From positions 1-64,000 of the forward strand of contig NZ_LSZQ01000046.1 of the NCBI RefSeq assembly GCF_001580015.1: a stretch of DNA of 64,000 nt, read 5' to 3'. The position numbers and the translations under genes were made by a program. Positions 17,869 through 26,662 of this stretch are shown here, piece after piece. Under the pieces are notes generated by a model. The model was given only the letters and a program-made list of their open reading frames with translations. It did no database searches and had not been told where the DNA came from. The DNA is from Cephaloticoccus primus. GTDB taxonomy: Bacteria > Verrucomicrobiota > Verrucomicrobiia > Opitutales > Opitutaceae. The number at the start of each line of letters is the position of its first letter. The first letter of the stretch is position 1.

Positions 17869-17962
17869 AGAACTTCAGGGGTTGGGGTTACGAGAGGTGC
17901 AGCACTGACCCGAAAGCACATGCGCAGCGCATCTCATCAGGTTAAAAGTGTAAATACCAATA

Positions 17963-17984
17963 CCTTAAGTAATATTACTGAAGG
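17963..17984. promoter_or_regulatory. 22-bp near-perfect palindrome upstream of sugar ABC operon
   Basis: The half-sites CCTTAAGTAAT and ATTACTGAAGG are complementary at 10 of 11 positions, with a perfect 12-bp core AGTAATATTACT (17968-17979). It lies 95 bp before the first binding-protein gene in a locally AT-rich stretch. Position and symmetry suggest an operator for a dimeric repressor or activator of the operon; no such regulator is encoded next door. Confidence 0.45.
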
Positions 17985-18033
17985 CTGGAAACAGCCCTCC
18001 CCCGCGCAAAGGAGGCAGCCATCGGGCGCGGGC

Positions 18034-18064
18034 CTCCCCCTGTCGCCCGGGCGGCAGGGGCGGT
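18034..18064. repeat. Solo hairpin resembling the repeat-family M5 module
   Basis: CCCCTG (18037-18042) and CAGGGG (18055-18060) flank TCGCCCGGGCGG, giving a long GC-rich inverted repeat followed by CGGTGG. It resembles the CCCCTGTCGC / GCGACAGGGG hairpin of the large elements but stands alone between the RidA and binding-protein genes. It may be a remnant of a complete element or a simple terminator hairpin. Confidence 0.4.
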
Positions 18065-18079
18065 GGTTCTTCAGTTCCT

Positions 18080-18550
18080 TCAGCCCTTCAACTCGACCAC
18101 GACCTGAATCTCGGTGGTCGAGCCCTTGGGCAGGCCATTTACGGCGACGGCGGCGCGCGCGTGCTTCCCCGCTTCGCCAAAAACTTTTACGAACAAGTCA
18201 CTCGCTCCATTGATCACGGCGGGGCTTTCCTCGAAGCCATCGACCGCGTTGACAAAGCCGCTCACGAAGACGATCCGCGCGACCTGGTCGAGCGAGCCCA
18301 CGGCGGCCTTGATGTTGGCCAGCGTGTTGAGCGCGCAGACCTGGGCGGCCTCGACCGCAGTGCCGATTGTCTGCTCTTTGCCGACCTGGCCGGTGTGGGT
18401 CATCTGCCCGTCGATCATGCAGATCGTACCCGCGCAGTAGAGCAGGTTGCCCGTGCGCACGGTGGGCACGTAGCTGCCCGCGGCAGCAGGCGGGCTCGGG
18501 AGCTTGAGGCCGAGCCCGGCGAGTTTTGCTTCAGGATTTGTCGGATTCAT
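18080..18550 (-). CDS. RidA/YjgF-family protein
   Basis: About 156 aa. The family hydrolyses reactive enamine/imine intermediates and lowers 2-aminoacrylate stress; some members act in catabolic pathways. The length, the early KLAGLGLKLPSPP block, the central TGNLLYCAGTI, HTGQVGKE, ALNTLANIKAAVGSLDQV and the ending HARAAVAVNGLPKGSTTEIQVVVEL fit the longer RidA subgroup rather than the 125-aa classical enzyme. ATG 18550 was chosen; an upstream frame to 18694 is coding for the neighbouring gene. It is 55 bp downstream of an NMT1-type binding lipoprotein and an amidohydrolase, likely one transcription unit. Confidence 0.88.
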   Translation of the reverse strand: MNPTNPEAKLAGLGLKLPSPPAAAGSYVPTVRTGNLLYCAGTICMIDGQMTHTGQVGKEQTIGTAVEAAQVCALNTLANIKAAVGSLDQVARIVFVSGFVNAVDGFEESPAVINGASDLFVKVFGEAGKHARAAVAVNGLPKGSTTEIQVVVELKG

Positions 18551-18605
18551 GGAGGGGAAAAATGAAGAGGGGGAAAAAGAGCTGATCCCGCCCGGCTGCG
18601 CACGC

Positions 18606-19622
18606 TTAATGCGCAGATGCAGCGCGGGCCGCCTCAGGCAGAAAATCGAGCGTGGCGATATCCTCCGCGCGCACGTTTTTGTCCAGCGCGCCAAACTCGC
18701 GCAGCCGGTCGATCTCGTGCTGGAGGCGGGGCAGCTTGATCGCCCCGAGCGCCTCCTCCTTTTCGGGAAATCCCTTCACGATCCCGTGCTTGATCATGGC
18801 GGCCCGCGAGTAGTCGAGCTGCGCCTGCGACATCTGCGGGTTACTCTTGAGGATCAGCTCATCGGCGGGCCTGGGGTCGCCCGTCAGGTAGTCCTCCCAA
18901 CCGCGCATCGTGGCCGCGACGAAGGCGCGGACGACCTCCGGCTTATCGCGCAGCAACTCGCGCCGCGCGATGAGCCCGCTGTACACATCGTAGTCGGCAT
19001 CGATGAGCGACAGCGCGCGCACCGGCACGCCCTGCTGTTGTGCGAAAAACGGCTCACTGGTCAGGTAGCAGCTTCGGACCAGCTTCGGATCGGCAAAGAA
19101 GGAGGCCAGCCCGTACTGGACCGGCACGAGGTTAAACGAGATGCCGTATTTTTTTTGGATAAAGGAGACCCAGACCATGCTGAGCGGAGCCATGACCGTC
19201 TGTCCGTCGAGATCGGCGAAGTCGCGCACGGGGCTATCCGCATGGACGAGCAGCGCCTCGCCATCGTGCTGCATCAGCGCGCCGACCATCACCAGCGGCA
19301 GCCCTTGCGCTACGGACATGGCGAGATCGTCGCTGCGCAGCATGCCGAAGTCCGCATCTCCGCGCGAGACCTTGAGCCGCACATGCGAGCCCGGCCCACC
19401 CGGGTTAATCGTCACATCGAGCCCCGCTTCGCGATAAAAGCCGCGCGCAAGCGCCTGATAAAACCCGCCGTGCTCGGCCTGCGGAAACCAGTCGCTCTGC
19501 ATGACCAGGCGCGTGAGCCCTTCTTCACTTTTACTGAGCGTGACGGTGTTATCGGAGCGGCCGCAGCCAGCGAAAACCAGGGAGGCGGCGAGAGCGAAAA
19601 ACGAAAACAAGAGACGTATCAT
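18606..19622 (-). CDS. NMT1/THI5-type ABC substrate-binding lipoprotein
   Basis: About 338 aa from ATG 19622 with a lipoprotein signal (FFALAASLVFAGC). The mature part has the SsuA/ThiY-type layout: LVMQSDWFPQAEHGGFYQALARGFYREAGLDV, a GGPGSHVRLKVSRGDADFGM stretch, LMQHDGEALLVHADS and FVAATMRGWEDYLTG. The HGG[FY]YQA block near the N-terminus is characteristic of proteins binding pyrimidine precursors, nitrogenous bases or sulfonates. No cognate ATPase or permease lies next to it, so it must work with a transporter elsewhere or be a remnant. It sits between the amidohydrolase (49 bp upstream) and RidA. Confidence 0.85.
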   Translation of the reverse strand: MIRLLFSFFALAASLVFAGCGRSDNTVTLSKSEEGLTRLVMQSDWFPQAEHGGFYQALARGFYREAGLDVTINPGGPGSHVRLKVSRGDADFGMLRSDDLAMSVAQGLPLVMVGALMQHDGEALLVHADSPVRDFADLDGQTVMAPLSMVWVSFIQKKYGISFNLVPVQYGLASFFADPKLVRSCYLTSEPFFAQQQGVPVRALSLIDADYDVYSGLIARRELLRDKPEVVRAFVAATMRGWEDYLTGDPRPADELILKSNPQMSQAQLDYSRAAMIKHGIVKGFPEKEEALGAIKLPRLQHEIDRLREFGALDKNVRAEDIATLDFLPEAARAASAH

Positions 19623-19671
19623 ATTTTGGCATAAAAGGTTACGGAAATGGAAAGGCAATGCACGGGGAGCG

Positions 19672-20610
19672 TCATAAACGCCCAAGCAGCCTTCGAGCAT
19701 TATCCGTGGAGATGACACAGATTTCCTCCGCCGTGAGGCCCGACCGCTCGCGCAGCTCGGCAGCGAAACGCGCGATGTCCGGCTCCGCACTCAGCGCCGG
19801 ATAAAGATTGAGCGGGTAGTCGGAGCCGAAGAGCACGCGCTCGGCCCCCACCCGCGCCACAAACTTTTGCCAGATATCCGGCCCGTAAATCAGCGGCGAG
19901 GCCGCCGTGTCGAAGTACAGGTTTTGCGGGAGCGCAAAATCCACCGCCGCGCCGCCGTCCTCCACATAGGCTGCCGTATCGGCTCCCGCCGCCCCGCCGA
20001 GCAGTAGCGGCAGCCGCCCGCCCCAGTGCGCGAGGATTAGCGGCGTGTGCGGATGCGCCGCAGCGAGCTGCGCGAAGTCGGCCAGCGGCGTCTCCACCTT
20101 ACCCGGGTAATCGCGCGAAACGGGCTCGGTGACGTGCAGGTTTACCGGCCAGCCCCAGTCCCCTGCCCGCGCGAGCACGGCTGCCAGAATCGGATCCTCG
20201 CAAGCCCAACCAATCGAGTGCGGCGAGAGCTCGCCCACGCCGCAGAGCCCATGCTCGCGCGCCCAATCGAGCTCGTGCAGGACTGCGTCCTCACCCGCAC
20301 TCGGGCTCACCGAGGCGAAGGCCGAAATCCGGTCGGGGTGCGCGTACACGCAATCTGCGTAAAAACGATTTTGCAGGCGGCAGTTTTCCGCGCGCTCCCA
20401 GTACCAGCCGAGCAATACGCTGCGCTCGACGCCCGCCTCATCCATCGCGCGCAGCAGCTCCTCGACACTCGGGAAACCCTGCACGGGCTGCCCGCTCTTG
20501 CGCCGCCGCGTGCTGAGAGTCGCCCAATGCGGCTCGCCCGCCCGCGCCGCCCAGCCAGCCGGATCGGCGTTAATCTCCGGCGGATACAAATGCACATGCA
20601 TGTCAATCAT
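19672..20610 (-). CDS. Amidohydrolase-family (amidohydro_2) protein
   Basis: 312 aa, a TIM-barrel metal-dependent hydrolase. It has the N-terminal DMHVHLYP motif (HxH metal ligands), a conserved VNLHVTEP histidine in the middle, LAHWGG with a second His and the final FGSDYPLN, whose Asp is a ligand. Relatives act on cyclic or aromatic carboxylates and on lactones/amides. The gene begins an apparent operon with an NMT1-type binding lipoprotein and RidA. That grouping suggests catabolism of a nitrogenous compound, but the substrate is not identifiable. Confidence 0.86.
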   Translation of the reverse strand: MIDMHVHLYPPEINADPAGWAARAGEPHWATLSTRRRKSGQPVQGFPSVEELLRAMDEAGVERSVLLGWYWERAENCRLQNRFYADCVYAHPDRISAFASVSPSAGEDAVLHELDWAREHGLCGVGELSPHSIGWACEDPILAAVLARAGDWGWPVNLHVTEPVSRDYPGKVETPLADFAQLAAAHPHTPLILAHWGGRLPLLLGGAAGADTAAYVEDGGAAVDFALPQNLYFDTAASPLIYGPDIWQKFVARVGAERVLFGSDYPLNLYPALSAEPDIARFAAELRERSGLTAEEICVISTDNARRLLGRL

Positions 20611-20764
20611 GACTGCTCAGTCAGAATCTGCGCCCTGTAGTTACAAGATATTCAGCCATAAACAGGGAGGATCGTATGCCCAAAGCAGAGCAGAGCCCAG
20701 AAGTCAGCATCTTCGTAGTAGCGGACGAACAAGACCGCAACACTGCCCGTGACAACAGGAATAA

Positions 20765-20793
20765 GGTAGCGGGTGCCTCGTTCACCCACTACC
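20765..20793 (-). terminator. Probable terminator hairpin downstream of the GH2 gene
   Basis: GGTAG-C-GGGTG (20765-20775) pairs with CACCC-A-CTACC (20783-20793) around a 7-base loop, with one internal mismatch. On the minus strand it follows the GH2 stop and is trailed by TTATT, only a weak U-tract. Confidence 0.45.
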
Positions 20794-20809
20794 CTGGATA
20801 AATCCAATA

Positions 20810-23446
20810 TCAGTAAATCCGCCTCAATTGGATAGCGTTCAAAACGGCTTCCCCGCCATGAGCCGCAAAGCGGATATGAATGCCTCCCCCGTGTGTCACA
20901 TTAACATGGGTTTTGGTGTTATAAGCTCGAAGAGGGACGAGGTAGTTTTCTGAGGAAAGGGCTTCGATAAAAACAGCGTCGTTGACGATCACGCCAAAGC
21001 TCCTATGCCCGATATCTCCTCGCTTGGTATTTCCTGTGCCCGTGTTTACTCCAAGATCATTTATCAACTTTTCCTGGGCCTTGTTCGTCAGTAGCTCAGC
21101 AAAGTGAAAGGTAATTTCATAAACCCCATCGGGGACATCCGCCCTGAACGCACTCAGCCCGACTCGCTGAGTTTGATAAAGGGCATGATAGCGCGTGCCC
21201 ACGATTACGCGCGTCGAACCATATCGGTCGCTATTTTCGTTTTCTTTATACACATAGCCGCCTGCATAGCCCCAGCTACCCGGCTTATAAGCCTGCTCGG
21301 GAACCCATGCTTCCCCGGTCAGGTCATCCATAAACATTCGGGCATCGCCCAAGCTTACATTGAGCGATGTAAAGGGATTTTCCTCAGATTTCAAGTTATT
21401 GGCCACAACATGAAATTGCACATTGACCAAATCTTCCGATCCATTTGCGGAGATGGCTTTGATCTGGTTTGTGCCGTTCTTGAAGCGGACAGGATAAACC
21501 GCCTTCCCGTTTACGATCTTTTTGGCCCCCATAGGTTCCCCATTTACCCATAAAGATACAGCATATTGATTGCTATATATCGTGACTGGCTGAGTGGCTA
21601 CTGTGTCGCTACTTTCGTCGGCACATTGTGCGCGGCTTGGCCAATCCGACCCGCCTATTTTCACAAACGGCTGTTTGGCCCAGAATGCCTTGTAGATATA
21701 GTAAGCATCCTTCGGTTTTCGATCTGTGGTGAGCAGCCCCTTGGTGTTCAGATGCGGCGTGGCCTCCTGCCTGCTTTCATTGACAAAATCAACAAGGTTC
21801 CACATGCTAGCCCCCGAGATAAACGGGTATTTGTGGATAACCGGTAAATACGCTTCATGAAAGCGATTGGCGTACTCCTAGGTTTTGTCGAAACGGGCCG
21901 GGGCAAGGATATGCAGGCGATAATCGGAGTCAGCACCATATTCCGAAACGATCATTGGCCGGTTCGGATACTCCTCCTTGAATCGCAGCAAGAACTTCTC
22001 GAAATCCTCAAACTCCCCGTCATACCACCCTTGATAAAGATTCCACCCTACGACCTGCGGGACATCTATCAGCCCTGCCCGCTTGTAAAGATCCAGATCT
22101 CCATGAAAGGCAATCATGGTATAGCGCTCGGGATCTTCTTCTCTACACAAGGTTTCGATCTCTGTCGCCAGATTCCTTACCTTTTCTAAATAGTGCTCAA
22201 GTTTCGGAGCATCGCTCCTGTAGGAAGGCAGGCCAAGCAAGACTTCATTCATGTAGCTCCAGATGATAACGCTGGGATGATTGTAGTTCTGCCTTATCAT
22301 TTCGCGCTGCATTTCGAGCGTCACACGGGCGAACTCCTCGCTCTCGGTTATCTTATTATTCCCCGGAGTTTCCACCGAAACCAATATCCCCAAACGATCG
22401 CAAGCTTCCATGAGCGCAGGGGCTTGTGGATAATGCGAAACGCGCAGGAAATTACCTCCCATATCTTTGAGCAATTGAACATCGTTGACGTGAAGTATAT
22501 CGGGAAGGGCCGAGCCCAGCCCCCGAAAATCCTGGTGCCGGTTTGCACCGATCAGCTTGAGTGGTTCCCCATTCAAGATGAACCCACGCTCTGGGTCGAA
22601 ACTGTACCACCTGAAGCCCAATGGGTTAATCACCTCGTCCAATAGAGTTCCATCCTTTGCACCGACCAGTGCATTCACCACCCTGTATAAATAAGGATGG
22701 TCTGGAGCCCATAGATGTGGCGATTTTATAGTTACATCCGTAGAAAAGCTTCCGTCCCCGTCCGGGCTAACCGTCGACTCAGCTATCTTGTCCCCTCCCT
22801 TATCGTAGATCGTGGTCAACACTTTCAACTTCTGCTTTGTGGATACCCTCCCTTTGACCCGAACAGTGGCTGCCTCTGCCGAAACATGTGGTGTGGAAAT
22901 AAAAACGCCGTTACTGGCATAGTTATTCATGTCAAAATGATCTTGCCCCAACACGACCAAATATACACTCCGATAAATACCGCCATACACACTGAAATCG
23001 CCACTCACCGGTATTATATCGGGATTGAAGCTATTATCTACCTTAACCCTGATGGCATTTATCCCCTGATGAATAAAACCACTTATATTGAAGTTAAATG
23101 CCGTATATGCTCCTACATGAGAGCCTGCGCTTTTGCCATTTACGAATAACTCGGTTACCTGGCTAGCCCCCTCGAAGTGGATGTAAACTTGCTTTTCCTG
23201 CCACCCCTCGGGGATAAAAAGCTCCTTCTGATACCAGCCTATGCCACGATAGTAGCCTGGCTCATCGGCCATAACATCTTCCGCATTCCAGGTGTGGGGA
23301 AGGTCGACATCTTCCCAACAGGCTTGCCCCTGCCCGTTTGTGGGGGCATCTGCTCCCTTGTAGAATTTCCAGGAACTGTTGATACCTTGGGCTACGCGCT
23401 TGGAAGACGAAAAAGAAGGCGTTAACAATGAATCAGGGGGAAGCAT
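20810..23446 (-). pseudogene. Glycoside hydrolase family 2 protein with C-terminal malectin-like domain, interrupted by in-frame TAG
   Basis: The frame runs 879 codons, but codon 523 is TAG (21878-21880). Translation resumes in the same frame with EYANRFHEAYLPVIHKYPFI, exactly the continuation expected for a GH2 TIM barrel; CAG (Gln) to TAG is the simplest cause. N-terminal sugar-binding and immunoglobulin domains precede a catalytic domain with NRHQD and the acid/base Glu in WSYMNEV; the nucleophile Glu is in IVSEYG. After the stop come a DUF4982-like region and a malectin-like domain. No signal peptide is visible at the start. GC is clearly lower than in neighbours, suggesting acquisition. 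Either a decayed gene or one rescued by suppression. Confidence 0.85.
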
Positions 23447-23712
23447 GAACCGATAGTCTCCCCGATTCTTTGAGGGTCAATGCTGGTTATGGCGCTCCTC
23501 CCCCTTCACTATGGATATGACTTGGCCTATTTAATGAACCTAAAGGGGAGAGGTTTTTTTGATAAACTAAAGGAAATGCCTGCTCTGTTTTGGGTCGATT
23601 TTGAGATGATAAAATCCTATGGCTTATATGGTTTAATATTCCGTGCCCCCAAAAGTTCCCTATTGAATTTTGAGCTCGGGCACTCAGGTTTGTGGTCGAA
23701 CCCTCCCCTACT
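23447..23712. other. AT-rich divergent intergenic region
   Basis: 266 bp between the divergent GH2 and dioxygenase-like genes, more AT-rich than the rest of the window. It should hold both promoters. The small open frames here have no recognisable features, and I see no clear operator symmetry. Confidence 0.4.
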
Positions 23713-24603
23713 ATGCCCTACAAAACACCCGAGAAAGCCGAAGAGAGTGCTCACTCTCTGATTTTCCCCGAGCCGACCGTGGACGAGACTCGCCTCGCCG
23801 AAGCGGCTGAGGCCCTTCACCGTGATGGTTATTTTATCGCCCGCGGACTTTTCCTCCCCGAAGAGGTGAGCGACCTGAATGCGCATTTTGGCGCGATGCA
23901 TGCGGAGGGGAGGCCCGGATTTTACGAGCCGGGAAAGTTCGTAAAAGGAGATGCGAAGATAGCTGGCAGTCCGGAAGATCCTCTGGTCAGGTGGCCGCGC
24001 GTGATGCATCCGCATCGTTTTGATCAAAAGGCACGTGCGTACCTGCTTCATCCGAAAGTGCGGATGTATCTCGTGAAATTCATGGGCCAGGATCCTGTGG
24101 CAACCCAAAGCATGTATTATTTCAAGCCGCCCGGAGCACGTGGGCAGGCAATACACCAGGATAATTTCTACCTCTTGGTGCAGCCTGGCACCTGCATGGC
24201 TGCCTGGATCGCTCTGGATGACAGCGACGCGGAAAACGGCGGACTGATGGTCGTGCCGAACACGCAAGATGCGGAGCTCGTCTGTCCTGACATAGCCGAC
24301 TCGAAGCTTAGTTTCTCTTCCAACCAGGTGCCTGTCCCCAAGGGGAAAAAGCCCGTATATGCCGAGATGAAGGCCGGGGACGTGCTTTTCTTTAATGGCA
24401 ATGTGCTCCACGGCTCAGGGCCCAACCGCTCGAAGACGCGCTTCCGCCGTTCTTTCATTTGCCACTACGCGAAGGGAGACCTGGCGAGGATATCCAAGTA
24501 TTACACGCCCGTGGTTTCCATGGATGGGCGCGACCTCATGGTTGAGTTCGAGAAGTCCGGTGGACCCTGTGGAGGCGAGTGGGAGGGGGCTCCCGGGGCC
24601 TAG
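23713..24603 (+). CDS. Phytanoyl-CoA dioxygenase (PhyH)-family Fe(II)/2-oxoglutarate oxygenase
   Basis: About 296 aa. The facial triad is visible: QAIHQDNFYL supplies His and Asp about residue 155, GNVLHGSGPN the distal His, and SKTRFRRSFICHY the Arg for 2-oxoglutarate. WPRVMHPHRFD and AWIALDDSDAENGGLMVVP are typical PhyH blocks. Such bacterial enzymes hydroxylate small metabolites; the substrate here is unknown. ATG 23713 preferred over the upstream GTG 23692, which lies in the promoter region. It is divergent from the GH2 gene and convergent with sitD. Confidence 0.87.
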   Translation: MPYKTPEKAEESAHSLIFPEPTVDETRLAEAAEALHRDGYFIARGLFLPEEVSDLNAHFGAMHAEGRPGFYEPGKFVKGDAKIAGSPEDPLVRWPRVMHPHRFDQKARAYLLHPKVRMYLVKFMGQDPVATQSMYYFKPPGARGQAIHQDNFYLLVQPGTCMAAWIALDDSDAENGGLMVVPNTQDAELVCPDIADSKLSFSSNQVPVPKGKKPVYAEMKAGDVLFFNGNVLHGSGPNRSKTRFRRSFICHYAKGDLARISKYYTPVVSMDGRDLMVEFEKSGGPCGGEWEGAPGA

Positions 24604-24647
24604 GCCTGCGTTTTAGCTGTGCACCAGACCCGCTAACCTCCGTGACC

Positions 24648-25508
24648 CTACGTTGAGGCGCTCGCTGCCCCGCGACGGCGGCGCAGCAAACCATGCTTCG
24701 GCGCAAAAGCCATCGCGCCCACGAAGACCAGCGCCTGCGTCAGCACGATGCAGGCCGCTGTCGAGGCATTGAGGAAAAAACTGCTGTAAACGCCCACAAA
24801 GCTGGAGCCCACCGCGGTGGCGACTGCGATCCACAGCATGCGGCCAAAGCGCTGCGTGAGCAGGAAGCCGACGCAGCCCGGCGTCACCAACATCGCCACC
24901 ACGAGGATGATGCCGACCGCCTTTAGCGAAACGACAATCGTCACGGCCAGCAGTGAAAGCAGCAGGTAGTAGAGCCACCCGGTGCGCAGCCCGATAGCGC
25001 GCGCTTGCGCCGGATCGAAGCAGAACAGCAGCAGGTCGCGCCGCAGGGCCACGATGACCGCGAGCACCACCGCACTGGTCAGCAGGGTCGCCCGCAGGTC
25101 GCCGGGCAGCAGCCCGAGGATGTTTCCGAAGAGCACCTTATCGATGTGCAGATCGACCTTCAGTTTCGTGAAAAGCACCAGCCCGAGCGCGAAGAGTCCG
25201 GTAAACACCACGCCCAAAACCGTATCTTCCTTTACGCGACTATTGGCGCGGATGAAGCCCGCCGAAACCGCGCAAAACAGGCCCGACAGAAAAGCCCCGA
25301 GCGCGATTGGCAGGCCGAAGAAATAGGCCAGCACCATCCCGGGCAGCACGGCGTGCGAAATCGCATCGCCCATCAGCGACCAGCCCTTGAGCACGAGATA
25401 GCACGACAGCACCGCGCACACCGCCGCAATCGCCGTGCCCGCCAGCATCGCTTCGACCATGAAGGGATAGCGAAAGGGCTCCAGAAGTGCGTCGAGTAGC
25501 GGTGGCAT
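24648..25508 (-). CDS. sitD: Mn/Fe ABC transporter permease
   Basis: 286 aa, ABC-3 family permease (TroCD/ZnuB/SitCD). It has 8-9 hydrophobic helices, the family block CYLVLKGWSLMGDAISHAVLPG with the cytoplasmic coupling motif, an LLPGDLRATLLTS region, and VGIILVVAMLVTPGCVGFLL late. It is the distal gene of a minus-strand operon (binding protein, ATPase, two permeases) and 74 bp after its paralog. The paired paralogous permeases are the SitC/SitD or TroC/TroD arrangement. Specificity for Mn(II)/Fe(II) is inferred from the binding protein and from mntR nearby. Confidence 0.9.
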   Translation of the reverse strand: MPPLLDALLEPFRYPFMVEAMLAGTAIAAVCAVLSCYLVLKGWSLMGDAISHAVLPGMVLAYFFGLPIALGAFLSGLFCAVSAGFIRANSRVKEDTVLGVVFTGLFALGLVLFTKLKVDLHIDKVLFGNILGLLPGDLRATLLTSAVVLAVIVALRRDLLLFCFDPAQARAIGLRTGWLYYLLLSLLAVTIVVSLKAVGIILVVAMLVTPGCVGFLLTQRFGRMLWIAVATAVGSSFVGVYSSFFLNASTAACIVLTQALVFVGAMAFAPKHGLLRRRRGAASAST

Positions 25509-25581
25509 CGGGCGGAGGCTTTCGTTTGCGGTTTCGTCGTGGCGGTGCGGGTGGCGGTGAGATTTCTTGGGGCGCGTGCTG

Positions 25582-26487
25582 CTACGACTGCGCGGCGGGA
25601 GTCCGCGCGGGAGCTGGCTGCGCCGCCTCGTGCCCCCTCAACCGCGCGAGCTGGCGCAGCCGCACGAGCCCATGTTTCGGGGCAAAGAAAAACACGCCGA
25701 GGAAGATCAGCGTTTGCAGCGTCACGATGCAGCCGCCGGTCGCCCCGTCGAAAAAGTAGCTCGCGTAGGCACCGACGAGCGAAGTCCCCGCGCCCAGCGC
25801 CATCCCCACGCCGATCATCCGGCTAAAGCGATCCGTGAGCAGGTACGCGGTCGCCCCCGGTGTGATGAGCATCGCCACGACGAGCACCGCCCCCACGGCT
25901 TGCAGTGCGGCGACCGTCGTCGCCGAGAGCAGCGCGAGCAACACCGCGTGCAGCACCGCGGTATTGAGCCCTAGCGCGCGGGCCTGATGCGGGTCGAAGC
26001 ACACGAGGAGCAAGTCGCGCCACTTGAGCCCGAGCACAAGGAGCGTCGCCGCCGCGACGACCACGATTTGCGCAATGTCGAAATCCGAGATCCCCAAAAT
26101 ATTGCCAAAGATGATCGTCTCCAGGGCCACGCCACTGGGGTTTATCGAGATGAGCAAAAGCCCGAGCGCGAAGAAGGCGGTGAACACGACGCCGATCACC
26201 GCGTCTTCGCGCAGTGGCGTCCGCGCCTTGACGAAGGCCATGCCCGCCGCCGCCAACAGGCCCGTGCCCAAGGCCCCCGCCGCAAAGGGCAGCCCCAGCG
26301 CATACGCGACCGCCACGCCGGGCACCACCGCATGCGAGAGCGCATCGCCCATCAGCGACCAGCCCTTCAGCGTGATGAAACACGAGAGAAAGCCGCAGAC
26401 CGCGCCGATCAATCCGCTGACCACAATCGCGCGCAGCATGTAGTCGTAGTGCAGCGGAGTAAGGAGCGGGGGAAAAATATCAGACAT
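25582..26487 (-). CDS. sitC: Mn/Fe ABC transporter permease
   Basis: 301 aa, ABC-3 family. It carries the same block as its neighbour (CFITLKGWSLMGDALSHAVVPGVAVAYALG) and a similar late segment AVLVVAMLITPGATAYLLTDRF. It is 176 bp downstream of the ATPase gene. The two permeases are clearly homologous but differ in loops and C-terminus (a Pro/Ala/Arg-rich tail here). They probably form a heterodimeric channel. Confidence 0.9.
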   Translation of the reverse strand: MSDIFPPLLTPLHYDYMLRAIVVSGLIGAVCGFLSCFITLKGWSLMGDALSHAVVPGVAVAYALGLPFAAGALGTGLLAAAGMAFVKARTPLREDAVIGVVFTAFFALGLLLISINPSGVALETIIFGNILGISDFDIAQIVVVAAATLLVLGLKWRDLLLVCFDPHQARALGLNTAVLHAVLLALLSATTVAALQAVGAVLVVAMLITPGATAYLLTDRFSRMIGVGMALGAGTSLVGAYASYFFDGATGGCIVTLQTLIFLGVFFFAPKHGLVRLRQLARLRGHEAAQPAPARTPAAQS

Positions 26488-26662
26488 GCGGACGGTTCAA
26501 AAAAAGGCGCTTACCCGCGCGGGCGAGTGCAGCGGTTTACGGGAAAATTGACGAGTGCAGGAGCGGCGAGGCCCGACACCGAAAACACAGCACGTGAAAT
26601 GTGGCCCCAAGAGCATGAAGTGCGGTGGGCGGCGCGGCCAATGCGATGCGGATGCAGCAGGC

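Noticed and set aside
23480-23761. Small plus-strand ORF between GH2 and PhyH
   Set aside because: No recognisable features; it overlaps the PhyH start in another frame and lies in promoter sequence.
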